Shown: positions 1-9,839 of the stretch, piece after piece
How the letters are laid out: each line of letters starts with the position of its first letter
How positions within the stretch are numbered: the stretch's first letter is position 1
NCBI RefSeq assembly: GCF_000328475.2
Contig: NC_026485.1
Location: 620,001 to 684,000 of the forward strand
Direction of reading: 5' to 3'
DNA: 64,000 nucleotides
From: Mycosarcoma maydis
Taxonomy: Eukaryota > Basidiomycota > Ustilaginomycetes > Ustilaginales
Program-made: the position numbers and the translations under genes
The notes under the pieces: generated by a model
What the model was told of the DNA's origin: nothing
The model's database searches: none
Seen by the model: only the letters and a program-made list of their open reading frames with translations

Positions 1-2
1 AG

Positions 3-1166
3 CTTGACAATTTCACATGCGAGGTCTGCTTCATGTGTTCTGATGATATGCCGAACGGCAAGATGGAGACGTTGGCGCTCGCCTGTGGCCACCGTTACTG
101 TCGTGATTGCTACCAGCAATACCTCGAGCAAAAGATCAAATCCGAAGGCGAATCGCGGCGGGTCCAATGCATGCGTGAAAAATGCAACCTGGTCGTGGAC
201 GAGGGCACTGTAGGATTGGTCGTCGAACCAACAGTGTTTGAGCGCTACAAGATTCTGCTAAACCGCACCTACGTTGACGACAGCAACATCCTGCGCTGGT
301 GTCCCGCTCCCAACTGCGAGCTTGCCGTTGAATGCCACGTCTCGAGCAAGATGCTCAACAAGGTAGTGCCCTCTGTTGCTTGCGACTGCGGCCATCCTTT
401 CTGTTTTGGCTGCGGCAATGCTGCTCATGCGCCTGCCATCTGTCCCATTGCCAAGATGTGGCTCAAGAAGTGCGAAGACGACAGCGAGACAGCCAATTGG
501 ATCTCGGCCAACACCAAGGAATGCCCAAAATGCACTTCGACCATCGAGAAGAACGGCGGGTGCAACCACATGACCTGTCGCAAGTGCAAGTACGAATGGT
601 GTTGGATCTGTGCTGGACCCTGGAGCGAGCACGGCAATTCGTGGTACAACTGCAACCGCTTTGACGAAAAGAGTGGTGCAGAAGCGCGCGATTCGCAGGC
701 TAAATCAAGAGCGTCGCTGGAGCGATATTTGCACTATTTCAATCGTTTTGCCAATCATGAACAATCCGCCAAACTCGACCGTGACCTGTACGGTCGCACG
801 GAGAAGAAGATGGAGGAGATGCAGGTGACATCGGGGCTCACTTGGATCGAAGTACAATTCCTCAAGAAGGCTGTCGACACGCTGACCGAGTGCCGCATGA
901 CGCTCAAGTGGACCTACTGTATGGCCTACTATCTCGCGCGGGACAACATGACCGAGCTGTTCGAGGACAACCAACGTGACCTAGAAAAGGCGGTTGAGGA
1001 TCTGTCAGAGCAGCTCGAGAAACCGATCGAGCCCAGGACGATCCCGGAACTGCGGCAAAAAGTGACGGACTTGACCGTGTATGTGCAGAAGCGACGCGGT
1101 ATTCTGCTCTCGGACACCGCCGAGGGCTTCCAAGAGGGCAGGTGGCACTGGAACGTTACCATATGA
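3..1166 (+). CDS. RBR E3 ubiquitin ligase, Ariadne/HHARI type (5' end outside window)
   Basis: RING-between-RING ligase that takes ubiquitin from an E2 onto a catalytic cysteine and then onto substrate. The frame is open from base 3, with a Cys-x2-Cys pair just before the first Met at 33, so the true start lies upstream. RING1 follows (Cys-Gly-His-Arg-Tyr-Cys at about residues 19-24 from base 33), then an in-between-RING (Trp-Cys-Pro-Ala-Pro-Asn-Cys, later CDCGHPFCFGCG) and a RING2/Rcat with CPKC then GGCNHMTC. The Cys of GGC corresponds to the catalytic cysteine of the HHARI family. After it come GPWSEHG and WYNCNRFDE, typical of Ariadne proteins, then the helical Ariadne domain to the TGA stop. 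Family assignment is strong; substrates are unknown. Confidence 0.93.
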   Translation, partial: LDNFTCEVCFMCSDDMPNGKMETLALACGHRYCRDCYQQYLEQKIKSEGESRRVQCMREKCNLVVDEGTVGLVVEPTVFERYKILLNRTYVDDSNILRWCPAPNCELAVECHVSSKMLNKVVPSVACDCGHPFCFGCGNAAHAPAICPIAKMWLKKCEDDSETANWISANTKECPKCTSTIEKNGGCNHMTCRKCKYEWCWICAGPWSEHGNSWYNCNRFDEKSGAEARDSQAKSRASLERYLHYFNRFANHEQSAKLDRDLYGRTEKKMEEMQVTSGLTWIEVQFLKKAVDTLTECRMTLKWTYCMAYYLARDNMTELFEDNQRDLEKAVEDLSEQLEKPIEPRTIPELRQKVTDLTVYVQKRRGILLSDTAEGFQEGRWHWNVTI

Positions 1167-3234
1167 TCAGCAGTCTTCACAAAGTCTTCGTATCATGGAC
1201 GCACTAGTCCCCGCTCTACCCATCTTTCAGCCGATGTAGGGCCGGTCAAGAACAGGCCTTCNNNNNNNNNNNNNNNNNNNNNNNNNNNNNNNNNNNNNNN
1301 NNNNNNNNNNNNNNNNNNNNNNNNNNNNNNNNNNNNNNNNNNNNNNNNNNNNNNNNNNNNNACACACACACACGTTTGGCCGTTACTCGCTACGTTCTTT
1401 CTTTGCGCATTCATCTTGCACTTGTATCATCTCAGCAATTTCGGTAATTTTCTGCAAACGCAATCCACATCGCAGTCCTCGTCATGATCTCGTAAAGACT
1501 TACTACTGAGGAAAATAGGTGCAGATAATGGGACGTTGTCGGGAGTACCAGTCTGCTTCTTTATAAACAGATATACTTAAATTGACAACATGGAGGAAGA
1601 GAAGTAAGGTGCATCTAGGTACAGGTGCGATTGAAATAGATCGGGAACATTGCCGTAGTTGCGAGCATTATTTATTCGGATCCGATCAAGCCAGGTCTGC
1701 TTATCTGACCCTTATTATGTTCCAGCCTGTTAGACCGGCCTGTCTGCTCTCCAGCACCTTGTTCCGTCGGAGCGCATCTTTCAGCAACTACCGCTTGATT
1801 TTCAGTTGTGGCGTAAAACTCAACCGTAAGATGATGACATTCTTTACGACTATGAAAGGAGTCGTGAGTGTGTGAATCGTAAATCGTGAATGTGGAGCTG
1901 ACTTGCGTGATTTGAGTGATATTCAGTGAACAAACGAGATCGGGTTGAGAGAAGCCCGATACATTTGCGGTTGACGTCGCGTGGTCAAGGATCGGCGCTG
2001 AGTTAGGTTAGTTTTTATTAAGAGGGGAAACAGATTAACCGCGGCGGCACCAAAGTTTTTGTCTTTGTTCTAGGGGCGGGAAGCGAAAATTACAGAAGGG
2101 AGGGTTTGGATTCACGCTCCATGATTCACAATTCACGATTTCTGTCTCTGCTGAGCAAGTTTTCAAGCTCGGTTGAGGCTTTTGACAGGGACGATAATCA
2201 CAAGTGACGCTCTATGGTGCGTTTCGTGTTTCAGTCGGTCTTGCCGGTTGTCGGTTATCAGTCGAATCTGATCTACAGCAAAGCGGCGACGTCGCGCGTC
2301 GCCCACTTCGTTCGGTCACGCCATTCACGATTCGATGCAAGCAAACCGCACTTGGACATGATGGTAAGCGAGGAGCAGAATTAGCTTTCATCGAATCAGG
2401 AACATCCCAACAACAGGACCGTCGTGGACATGCTTCCGAGTCTCGGTAGGGCCACAACCAAGAAGCAATAGTTTTTTCTCGCTCTTGTACCGAACCGCAG
2501 GACAGTCACCACTACAAGAGTGGCGCCATCACCTTCGTGTAACGTGGTTCGGATCGGCGTCCGAACTTGCCTGGTTCGCCAGGCCAAAGAAAAAATCAAA
2601 AATTGGAAAGAAAAAAATAACAATAATAAAATCACGAATCACGAATGATGATTGAAAGAGAGAGAGGTGCCAGGGCTCACACATCCAACAACGCCTTGTG
2701 GCTCGTTCACGTTGGGTTCGTCCTATTGGGCGGAAATGTCGTGATTGCTTGCATCAACGAACACAACGAAAGCGCATGCGTGATGGTGGATCGCCCATGA
2801 ATGCCCTCTCTAAATGCACAGATACTGTACATGATTCGACCCTGTAAGAATAAGTCTTGCTTTCATGCACCAAATGGCGCCATGGTTCACCAACCTCTTT
2901 TCTTTTTTTTTTTTTTCCCTTCCTTCTCTCTCGCTCGCCTTTCCCGACGAATCAAGGGATATGTGACATTGGCGTGGAGGGAGTCGGAGCTCCCGTGTGG
3001 TTTCATACTCTTGTCGCTACGACAGTCTCGCCCCAGCGCAAGTCTCATTCGGCCACACTTGCATGCTACTGGAGAGCCCAGGATTGCGCACTACCCGAAT
3101 CGAGATATAACCAAGCGTATTCTTCGCGGCCAAGCTTACTACTACCACCTATCCCGACCTCCTTCTACTCTTTTCTCTGAAATTCTGCGCGGATCTGTCA
3201 GACAATTGTTCTGTCAGGAGGAGAGCTTTTCATC
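1167..3234. other. Intergenic region between the RBR ligase and the amino-acid permease
   Basis: About 2 kb with no supported gene. It contains the scaffold gap 1262-1361 and short heptamer motifs (around 1874-1890, 2110-2140 and 2628-2649). A T-run near 2901-2917 lies some 320 bp before the permease start and may be part of its promoter or leader. The small open frames here have no recognisable domain. Confidence 0.6.
1262..1361. other. Assembly gap (100 N)
   Basis: Exactly 100 undetermined bases, the usual placeholder for a gap of unknown size. A CA dinucleotide run begins immediately after it (1362-1373), which suggests assembly broke at a microsatellite. Confidence 0.99.
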
Positions 3235-4944
3235 ATGTCCTCCCCCAAGCAGTCGTTCGAGAACGAGGGCATCGCCACTGTGTCCAAGACCTACCCTGTT
3301 GCAGCTCCCGATACCGACGCCGATGCATCCAAGACCACTTCGGTCCACGAGGGCAATGACGCCAAGTCTCGCAGCAATGCTTCACCGTTTGAAGTGCCTG
3401 TCGGTCAGGCTGGTGTCGGGGCTGTCTCGCGAAAGCTCAGCTCGCGCCACATCCAGATGATCGGTATCGGTGGTGGGATCGGCACTGGTCTGTTTGTCGG
3501 TTCCGGTATCGCGCTTGCCAACGCCGGTCCCGTCGGAGTTCTGCTCGCCTACATCATCACGGGTATGACCATCTTTGGTGTCATGGAGGGTCTCGCCGAA
3601 ATGTCGTCGTACCTCCCTGTCAGTGGATCTTTCATGCATTTTGCAAGCCGCTTCGTTGATCCCTCGCTCGGTATGGCGCTTGGATGGAATTACTGGTGGT
3701 GCTACGCCATCGGTTGGGCGTCGGAACTCTCGGCTGCATCTGCCGTCATTGGCTACTGGAACGCCGATATCAACATCGCCGCTTGGATCTCGATCATGAT
3801 GGTCGTCGGTGCCCTGCTCAACTTTGCCGGTGTCAACATCTACGGCGAGTCGGAAGTGGTCACCTCCACCATCAAGCTGCTCGCCTTCATCATGCTGATC
3901 ATCTTTGGTCTCGTCATCGACCTCGGCGGCGGACCCAAGCACGATCGACTCGGTTTCAGGTACTGGAAGGACCCTGGTGCTTTCAACCAGTATAATGGCA
4001 TTCAAGGTGCCGAAGGCAGATTCCTTGGCTTCTTCAGTTCCTTCTTAAATGCTGCCTTTACCTACGTGGGTACCGAAACGGTGGTTCTTGCTGCAGGAGA
4101 GGCCAAGAATCCCACGACTCAGATCCCAAAGGCTGCTAAGCGAGTTCTCTACCGCATCCTATTCTTCTATATCCTCGGCATTGCCATCATGGGCCTGATT
4201 GTGCCATACAACGACCCCGGTCTCAAGAGCGAGGGCTCGTACACGGGAGCTTCCCCTTGGATCGTGGCCATGAACAATGCTGGCGTACGCGTTCTTCCCC
4301 ACATATTTAACGCGGTTGTGCTGATTTCAGCTTTTTCAGCAGGTTCTTCGTACGTCTACGTTGCGAGCCGAACGCTGTATGCGCTGTCACTGGACCGACA
4401 AGCGCCCGCTGTGTTTAACCGGGTTGATCGCCGAGGTATCCCGTATGTCGCCGTGCTCCTCTCTTGGCTCGTCGGTGCGCTTTCCTACCTGGGCATCTCT
4501 TCGGGAGGAGGAACCGTCTTCTCCTGGCTCTCTGCGCTCTCGGCTGTGGCTGGCCTGTTCGCGTGGGCTACGTGCTGTTACTCGTACCTTCGATTCCGCA
4601 AAGCGCACGCTTTGCAAGGCTATGATCGCTCAGAGCTCCCGTACCGCGCGCGCTTGCAACCGTACGCGAGTTGGTTTAGCATTATCGTGTGCGCAATAGT
4701 GATTCTTTTCTCTGGCTGGAGCGTTTTTCTGACCGGGAACTTCAGCGCCAGCGGGTTCCTGTCGAGCTATCTCGGCATCCCGGTCTTCTTCGTCCCCTGG
4801 ATCGGCTGGAAGCTTTGGCACAAGACAAAGCTCGTCAAACTCACTGAGGTCGACCTCGACTCCGGCAGATTGAGCAGAGACGACGAACCTCCAGAGAAGA
4901 TTCCTACCACTGTCTGGGGCAAATTCATCGCTTGGCTCTTCTAG
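3235..4944 (+). CDS. Amino-acid permease (APC superfamily, fungal YAT family)
   Basis: Plasma-membrane amino acid/proton symporter of 569 aa, the usual length for yeast-type amino acid transporters. A hydrophilic N-terminal tail of about 65 residues precedes LSSRHIQMIGIGGGIGTG (near residues 65-82), the family signature around TM1. About 12 hydrophobic segments follow, including GWNYWWCYAIGWASE (near 148) and the C-terminal pair ending near residue 525. A Ser/Asp-rich cytosolic tail ends in WGKFIAWLF. The start at 3235 is the first ATG of the frame that gives a complete family-length protein. The gene is intronless. Substrate range cannot be read from sequence; regulation by nitrogen source is typical of the family but is not shown here. 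Confidence 0.93.
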   Translation: MSSPKQSFENEGIATVSKTYPVAAPDTDADASKTTSVHEGNDAKSRSNASPFEVPVGQAGVGAVSRKLSSRHIQMIGIGGGIGTGLFVGSGIALANAGPVGVLLAYIITGMTIFGVMEGLAEMSSYLPVSGSFMHFASRFVDPSLGMALGWNYWWCYAIGWASELSAASAVIGYWNADINIAAWISIMMVVGALLNFAGVNIYGESEVVTSTIKLLAFIMLIIFGLVIDLGGGPKHDRLGFRYWKDPGAFNQYNGIQGAEGRFLGFFSSFLNAAFTYVGTETVVLAAGEAKNPTTQIPKAAKRVLYRILFFYILGIAIMGLIVPYNDPGLKSEGSYTGASPWIVAMNNAGVRVLPHIFNAVVLISAFSAGSSYVYVASRTLYALSLDRQAPAVFNRVDRRGIPYVAVLLSWLVGALSYLGISSGGGTVFSWLSALSAVAGLFAWATCCYSYLRFRKAHALQGYDRSELPYRARLQPYASWFSIIVCAIVILFSGWSVFLTGNFSASGFLSSYLGIPVFFVPWIGWKLWHKTKLVKLTEVDLDSGRLSRDDEPPEKIPTTVWGKFIAWLF

Positions 4945-5313
4945 TTTTCGTGTTTTCACCGTCAACACGCTCTTGCAGCTCGCCGAGTCCATCCACCATT
5001 CTTCCTATACGATTCTCGCGCTCGCGCTCGCGCCCGCTCTCGCTCGGAGAAACATGCCGCCAGCTTTCCCGCGACTAGTTGCTTCAAAAAGAACTCGTCG
5101 GACCCATTCAAAATACGGTCGGTGACCAACGTTGCCACCATTACCGCCGTCTCGACTTCTGCTTCTGTATTGCTTCTGTATTAATATCACGTTTGCTCAA
5201 CGACATATTATGGTTGTTCATATATCACGTTTGCTCAATGACACATTATGGTTCTTCATGAAGTCTTGTGAGTCGTGCGTTGTCCTTGGAGCTGATGATT
5301 ATACGAACGGATA

Positions 5314-8300
5314 TCAGTCGTGATATGCTGCGGTGTGTGCTGCTGAACGGACGCCAGAACGCGTACCTGTGGGAGGAGCGCCTTTGCGCGTAGCGGATCT
5401 ATGAATATACACGCCCTCGTCCTCGCCATCGTCTGCATCGTGCGTGTCAATGCCGTTGCGTATATGCTGACGCGCGGGAGCTACAGCGTAGGCGCCACTC
5501 AACGCCTCACCGAGAGCAGCCGAAGAGCTGCTACCCTGTGGACCCGAGACGCCGTCTGACCAAACGCCTAGATCGGGATCTCGATCATCGCTCGGCGCGT
5601 CGCGGTCGCGGTCGCGGTCGATACTGGTGCCATCGTTTCTCGAATCCGCTGTTGGTGGTCGCTGCGCCGAACAAGTCGTCCGTGATGTTGCGCGCGTCAT
5701 GAGCGAAGACTTGCGTTTGCGTAACGACAAAATCAGCGGTTCGGCTTTGCTGAGCGCGCGAGTGCGAATTAACCTTGTCGCTGAAGCTGCATCGTTGGAC
5801 AACCCAAGTCGAGGCGCACCCAACGCGCTCGTTGTAGCACTAGCCACCCCCGTCGCTGACTCCAAATCATCCGCTTCAGTCACATCTGGCCCGCCTTGCT
5901 CCATCCTCTGCTTCGGAATAGGCAACCATAGCTCCGGTAGAATCCCCGTGATCGCAGGATGCCCGTATCGCCTGCGTCCCGTGTTGAGCACTCCTGGGTA
6001 ATATCCGGCTCCTGGTGGCTCCCGATAGTCCGTCTTGGTATCACGTTGCGCCACAAACAGCGTCTCGTCCTCTTCATCCGGACTGTACCGAGCTAGCGCT
6101 AGCTTGGTAAACGCCGGATCGATCTTGTGGCTCGGATCGAGCGACAGCAGTTGCTTGCTTCGACTGCTACTCGGTGTCACAGTCCCTGATCGACCTCCAT
6201 TCCCACCGACAGCATTAGCAGCAGACGTATCCGTACTCACCACACCCTGCCCCACTCCCACTTCAGCTCGCACCACTCCAGGAGGTCCGTTTTGCGCCAA
6301 CTCGGCAAGTCGAGGATCCACCTCTCTCTCCTTCAACACTTCCACCACACTGCTCAAGTTGACGTGCTCCGTCAACGGTCCGAACGTCGTCTCCAAATGA
6401 CCGTTGAACCAAAATGTAAACACAATCAACGGCAACAGTCCCGTACTCATCCACAATTCCTTCCTAACGCTGAACAGCGAAAATTGGAAAATGTGGAAGA
6501 GTACCAGCGCCCAGATGCATCGAGATGCCGAAATCGGCCATGCCTGCCCCTGCGACTCGTACGGCTTGTAGAAGACGTAGAGCAACTTGTACTTGTTGAC
6601 CACATACGCGATGCCAAAGTAGACCGTGCCGAAGATCACGATCAGCGGCGAGACGATCGAGTAGAGGATGCACAGCGTAAAGATCAGCAGAGCTTGTGGG
6701 TAGACGTTGCCCATAGCAAGAGTAGGCGGTGCGTTGAGTTCGGCAAACTCACGCGGTGTGCGCGTAAGAAACACCCGGTAAAAAGCGCGCAGGATCAGCG
6801 TGGGCAGTTGCAACAACTGCAGAGGTTGAAGCGCGATGCCTTGCAAGATGACGTACGAGAGCGAAAAGAAGCGTGCTTTGGGCAACGACGCTGCGAGCTT
6901 GTCGATCACTCGCATCGGATTCTCGGCGAGCTCCTGTAGAACTCCCCAGGCCGTGGTAGCGATCAAAAAGATAAATACCACTGAAACCATGAGGAAAAGA
7001 TAGTACTTTTTCAGCAGACTGTATTCGACCAAACTTCTCGCTTTCAGGCCCTGCAGGTACGAAGAGTACTCCAATACGAGCGGTAGTAAGGCGTTGAAAC
7101 CGATCACAACGAGCGATGGCAAATTGTTCTGCACCAACGCTCGCAGCCTCTGGTCCGTATCGAGAAGCCTGTCCAGCCAAGGCGCGTACTTTTTGATGGC
7201 ACCGGGTGAGACAAAGCTGGCAAGAAAGACGAGTGGTGGAATGTAAAACACGAGCACAGCCACCATGAAGATCGAGACGAGCACTTGGCGCACCCTGCGG
7301 TCATTGTTCGAGAGATCAATGTTGGACCAGATGATGTCTCTAGGTTCCTGAGCCATCGAGGTTGCACAGTAAGCGGGCATCGGGTAGTGGACCGTCTGCG
7401 ATGCAATCTGAGCACTGGCAGCGCTCTGAAAAGTGACGAATCCAACGTTGCCACCAGGAAAGCGGCCCGTCTTTCGTCGACGTCGTACCGCACGATCGAC
7501 AGCGTGAAACTGGCGAGTCAGCTCGTCGATTGCGTCGACCTTTTCGCTGAACGGATTCCACCACTGCTTACGCATGGTAGGACGTGGGTGGTGAGTGCGA
7601 ATGGTGTCTGCTCCCGTGAAGACGGTGTTGGATGCATTGCCGCCTAGCAGATGGCTGTGTTCATGATCGTCTCTCGGTCTCGCCTGCGAGCGATCACCAT
7701 CATCAACACTGATCCTAACCAGGTCATCGGAGTCATGGGAAGACAGCAGATCGTCGTGGTTGGCACCTGCAGCAAGAAGCATGATTTTTTCAGGGTCGTA
7801 GCCATCAGCATCGGTTGGATTGCCGAGCCAGCGCACCCAAATTTTCTCGAGCTGTTGGAGCGCATTAGATCGCAACTTGAGCAATCTCGAGAGACCTTCG
7901 GTATTGCGAACCACGGCGGTAGACTCGACGGGCATGTCCATGTTCTCGAAATATTCTGCAAGCGCCTTTTCGTCGCGCAGATGAGCGGGAAGGTCGCGAA
8001 TCTCGACCGTGCGCGCAGGAATGGATTCCACAATCTCGAGGATATAGAGCTGACGCGAGCGGACGAAGCGCTGGTAGTTGATCCAAATGGCGCGCATGGC
8101 AAGAATGGTGAAGAGATAGGTGGAGAGGAGATGAGTTGCGTGGTAGAGCTGTGCCTGTGCAGGCTTGGCTGGGAGCGGCAACTGAGGCAGTGGCTCCTCT
8201 GGGGCCTCGTGCTTGTTCTTGAGCGAGTTAAAGATGAGCTGTGTCCAGACTCCGGTGACGGTGTCTCGAGCGCTGAACGGATCGGTGGCGTTGTCTCTAT

Positions 8301-8865
8301 CCTCTGCCGGGCTTACACCGTCCAACACACCGTTCTGCCAGTAGTTGACGGGCATAAGCACGAGGATGCTCCAACAGCTGAGGCTGAAAAAGAGCCAGAA
8401 GCCCATTTTTAGGAAGCTGAGCAGGATCGCAGCGTCCATGCCGACTGTCTGCAAGATGCGCATCTCTTCAGTTTTGAGTGTCGGCATGATCCACCCAAAA
8501 TAACCAACATCGTGACCGTCGTCGAGCGGAGAGAAGCCCTTTAGCTTGGTGCGTGGTGCAAAGAGGGCGGCATTGCGGCGGCGCACAAAGACAAAGATAA
8601 AGAAGGAAGCGAGGCCGATAAAGATGGATAGCGATAGCTGCTGCGAAAACCATGGGCCTTCGAACGCTCGTTGATTAGGGAGGGGAATGGCAGGATTGTC
8701 GTCTGAGCCATTGTTGCCGCCGCCTGCGTGAGGATTGCCATGATTCCAGTCGATAGTGTCGTTGATGACGGCTGCTGCAGCTGTTGACGTCGCTGTAGCT
8801 GCTGCTGCCACAGCTGAGCGGGTATATGTGTAGAGGTCAAAGGGCATCTGTTCGACGTCGATCAT
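5314..8865 (-). CDS. CSC1/OSCA-family calcium-permeable cation channel (DUF221/RSN1-like)
   Basis: Multi-pass membrane protein of about 1183 aa in the hyperosmolality- or mechanically gated OSCA/TMEM63/CSC1 family. The frame is open further upstream to 9003, but that codon is TTG; the first ATG is at 8865. In order: an N-terminal helix (QLSLSIFIGLASFFIFVF), two more N-terminal helices, a cytosolic domain with VEIRDLPAHLRDEKALAEYF and later GFVTFQSAASA, then PRDIIWSNIDLS. This leads into the seven-helix RSN1_7TM core (for example VLVSIFMVAVLVFYIPPLVF). A tail of about 350 residues, rich in Ser/Arg and charged residues, is predicted cytosolic. The 3' end lies 369 bp from the convergent permease gene. 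Fungal paralogues localise to plasma membrane, vacuole or ER, so the exact site is open. Confidence 0.92.
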   Translation of the reverse strand: MIDVEQMPFDLYTYTRSAVAAAATATSTAAAAVINDTIDWNHGNPHAGGGNNGSDDNPAIPLPNQRAFEGPWFSQQLSLSIFIGLASFFIFVFVRRRNAALFAPRTKLKGFSPLDDGHDVGYFGWIMPTLKTEEMRILQTVGMDAAILLSFLKMGFWLFFSLSCWSILVLMPVNYWQNGVLDGVSPAEDRDNATDPFSARDTVTGVWTQLIFNSLKNKHEAPEEPLPQLPLPAKPAQAQLYHATHLLSTYLFTILAMRAIWINYQRFVRSRQLYILEIVESIPARTVEIRDLPAHLRDEKALAEYFENMDMPVESTAVVRNTEGLSRLLKLRSNALQQLEKIWVRWLGNPTDADGYDPEKIMLLAAGANHDDLLSSHDSDDLVRISVDDGDRSQARPRDDHEHSHLLGGNASNTVFTGADTIRTHHPRPTMRKQWWNPFSEKVDAIDELTRQFHAVDRAVRRRRKTGRFPGGNVGFVTFQSAASAQIASQTVHYPMPAYCATSMAQEPRDIIWSNIDLSNNDRRVRQVLVSIFMVAVLVFYIPPLVFLASFVSPGAIKKYAPWLDRLLDTDQRLRALVQNNLPSLVVIGFNALLPLVLEYSSYLQGLKARSLVEYSLLKKYYLFLMVSVVFIFLIATTAWGVLQELAENPMRVIDKLAASLPKARFFSLSYVILQGIALQPLQLLQLPTLILRAFYRVFLTRTPREFAELNAPPTLAMGNVYPQALLIFTLCILYSIVSPLIVIFGTVYFGIAYVVNKYKLLYVFYKPYESQGQAWPISASRCIWALVLFHIFQFSLFSVRKELWMSTGLLPLIVFTFWFNGHLETTFGPLTEHVNLSSVVEVLKEREVDPRLAELAQNGPPGVVRAEVGVGQGVVSTDTSAANAVGGNGGRSGTVTPSSSRSKQLLSLDPSHKIDPAFTKLALARYSPDEEDETLFVAQRDTKTDYREPPGAGYYPGVLNTGRRRYGHPAITGILPELWLPIPKQRMEQGGPDVTEADDLESATGVASATTSALGAPRLGLSNDAASATRLIRTRALSKAEPLILSLRKRKSSLMTRATSRTTCSAQRPPTADSRNDGTSIDRDRDRDAPSDDRDPDLGVWSDGVSGPQGSSSSAALGEALSGAYAVAPARQHIRNGIDTHDADDGEDEGVYIHRSATRKGAPPTGTRSGVRSAAHTAAYHD

Positions 8866-9721
8866 CTTGGCGGATGGGTACCGTTGCACCGTCGATTCTG
8901 GTGCAGAGACTGTGCAGATGTTGAGTAGAAGGCGCTCTAGCACCAAAGCTTCAAATGACAGCCATGTGAATGAAAACGTGAACGGGAAAGAAGCTCGAAG
9001 CAACGTGGTTCGGCGATGATGATGGTGAGAATCACAATCGTGAATCGTGAAATGTACAGCAGGACCGTGGACAACAACAACTCTTCGCCAGAATCACGAA
9101 TTGTGAATAAATCGAACCTCTCACCTCCACACGCACGCAGCCAAGCACGAAGCCATACATCACAGCATAACTAGTTAACTTCCTTAGTTACGTTAAGTTA
9201 GTTAAGTGAACGTAACGTGAAACTACAGTTACTTGACTGTGATGCACACACTCGTCACTGCCGCTTGCTTCTCGTAGCAAGCACAAAGAATTTGATTGGG
9301 ATTCGTGAATTCTGGACCATCAGTCACGAGTCGTGAATAGTAACGGTAAGTAACAATTGCCTTTGCTTCACGTCGACCAGCATGCTCGATAAAGAGATCG
9401 ATGCAATTCATACTCAGCCTGTACAAACTCATTGGAGCGACTCGTGCGACCAGAATGTGAATGTACTCGAACGCCGCAATCAATCGCGAAGCGACTCGTG
9501 TGACCAGAATGTGAATGTGCTCGAGCGCCGCAATCAATCATGGATCGCGAATCGCGAATGCTTCCATGGATGTTGTACGCCGTCAGGCCAAATTGCAACT
9601 CCGATGCATCTTTTCCATCCAGAGCCATTCACGATTCCTAATTCAAATGTCAGTGATGAAGTCACTATACAACTGGTTCGACAAATTATATACTTCTGTT
9701 GATAACCAACTTCCATCTAAG
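8866..9721. other. Intergenic region upstream of the channel gene and the tRNA
   Basis: No gene is supported. It holds heptamer motifs (about 9029-9110), an imperfect run around GTTAACTTCCTTAGTTACG (9173-9210) and the 54-bp tandem duplication described separately. It probably contains the promoter of the minus-strand channel gene. Confidence 0.5.
9436..9540. repeat. 54-bp tandem duplication, two diverged copies
   Basis: The segment starting at 9436 (AGCGACTCGTGCGACCAGAA) recurs at 9490 with a few substitutions (gcgac to gtgac, gtactc to gtgctc, gaacgc to gagcgc). The spacing is 54 bp and similarity continues to about 9538. It sits about 180 bp upstream of the tRNA gene and codes for nothing recognisable. 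Confidence 0.85.
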
Positions 9722-9828
9722 GACGCTTTGGTGGAGTGGTTAACACGTATCCCTGCTATTAAGCATTTCGTTTATCGAAGGGAAGGATATCCTCTTTGAG
9801 GGCGTGAGTTCGAATCTCACAGGCGTCG
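9722..9828 (+). tRNA. tRNA-Ser(GCU) with a 25-nt intron
   Basis: A full type II cloverleaf can be folded. The acceptor arm is GACGCTT (9722-9728) against AGGCGTC (9821-9827), with discriminator G at 9828 as expected for serine. The D arm is GTG/CAC around GAGTGGTTAA. The anticodon stem is TATCC (9748-9752) against GGATA (9785-9789). The anticodon GCT lies at 9755-9757. The intron follows the base after the anticodon, the canonical site, at 9759-9783. The long variable arm is CCTC-TTT-GAGG, and the T arm is GTGAG-TTCGAAT-CTCAC. It decodes AGC/AGU serine codons. The intron must be removed by the tRNA splicing endonuclease. Confidence 0.95.
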
Positions 9829-9830
9829 AA

Positions 9831-9835
9831 TTTTT
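9831..9835 (+). terminator. RNA polymerase III terminator of tRNA-Ser
   Basis: A run of five T follows two bases after the discriminator base of the tRNA, the usual Pol III termination signal. Confidence 0.85.
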
Positions 9836-9839
9836 GGCG

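Noticed and set aside
3382..4005. 207-codon minus-strand frame inside the permease gene
   Set aside because: Asp/Arg-rich mirror of transmembrane codons; a shadow of the real gene.
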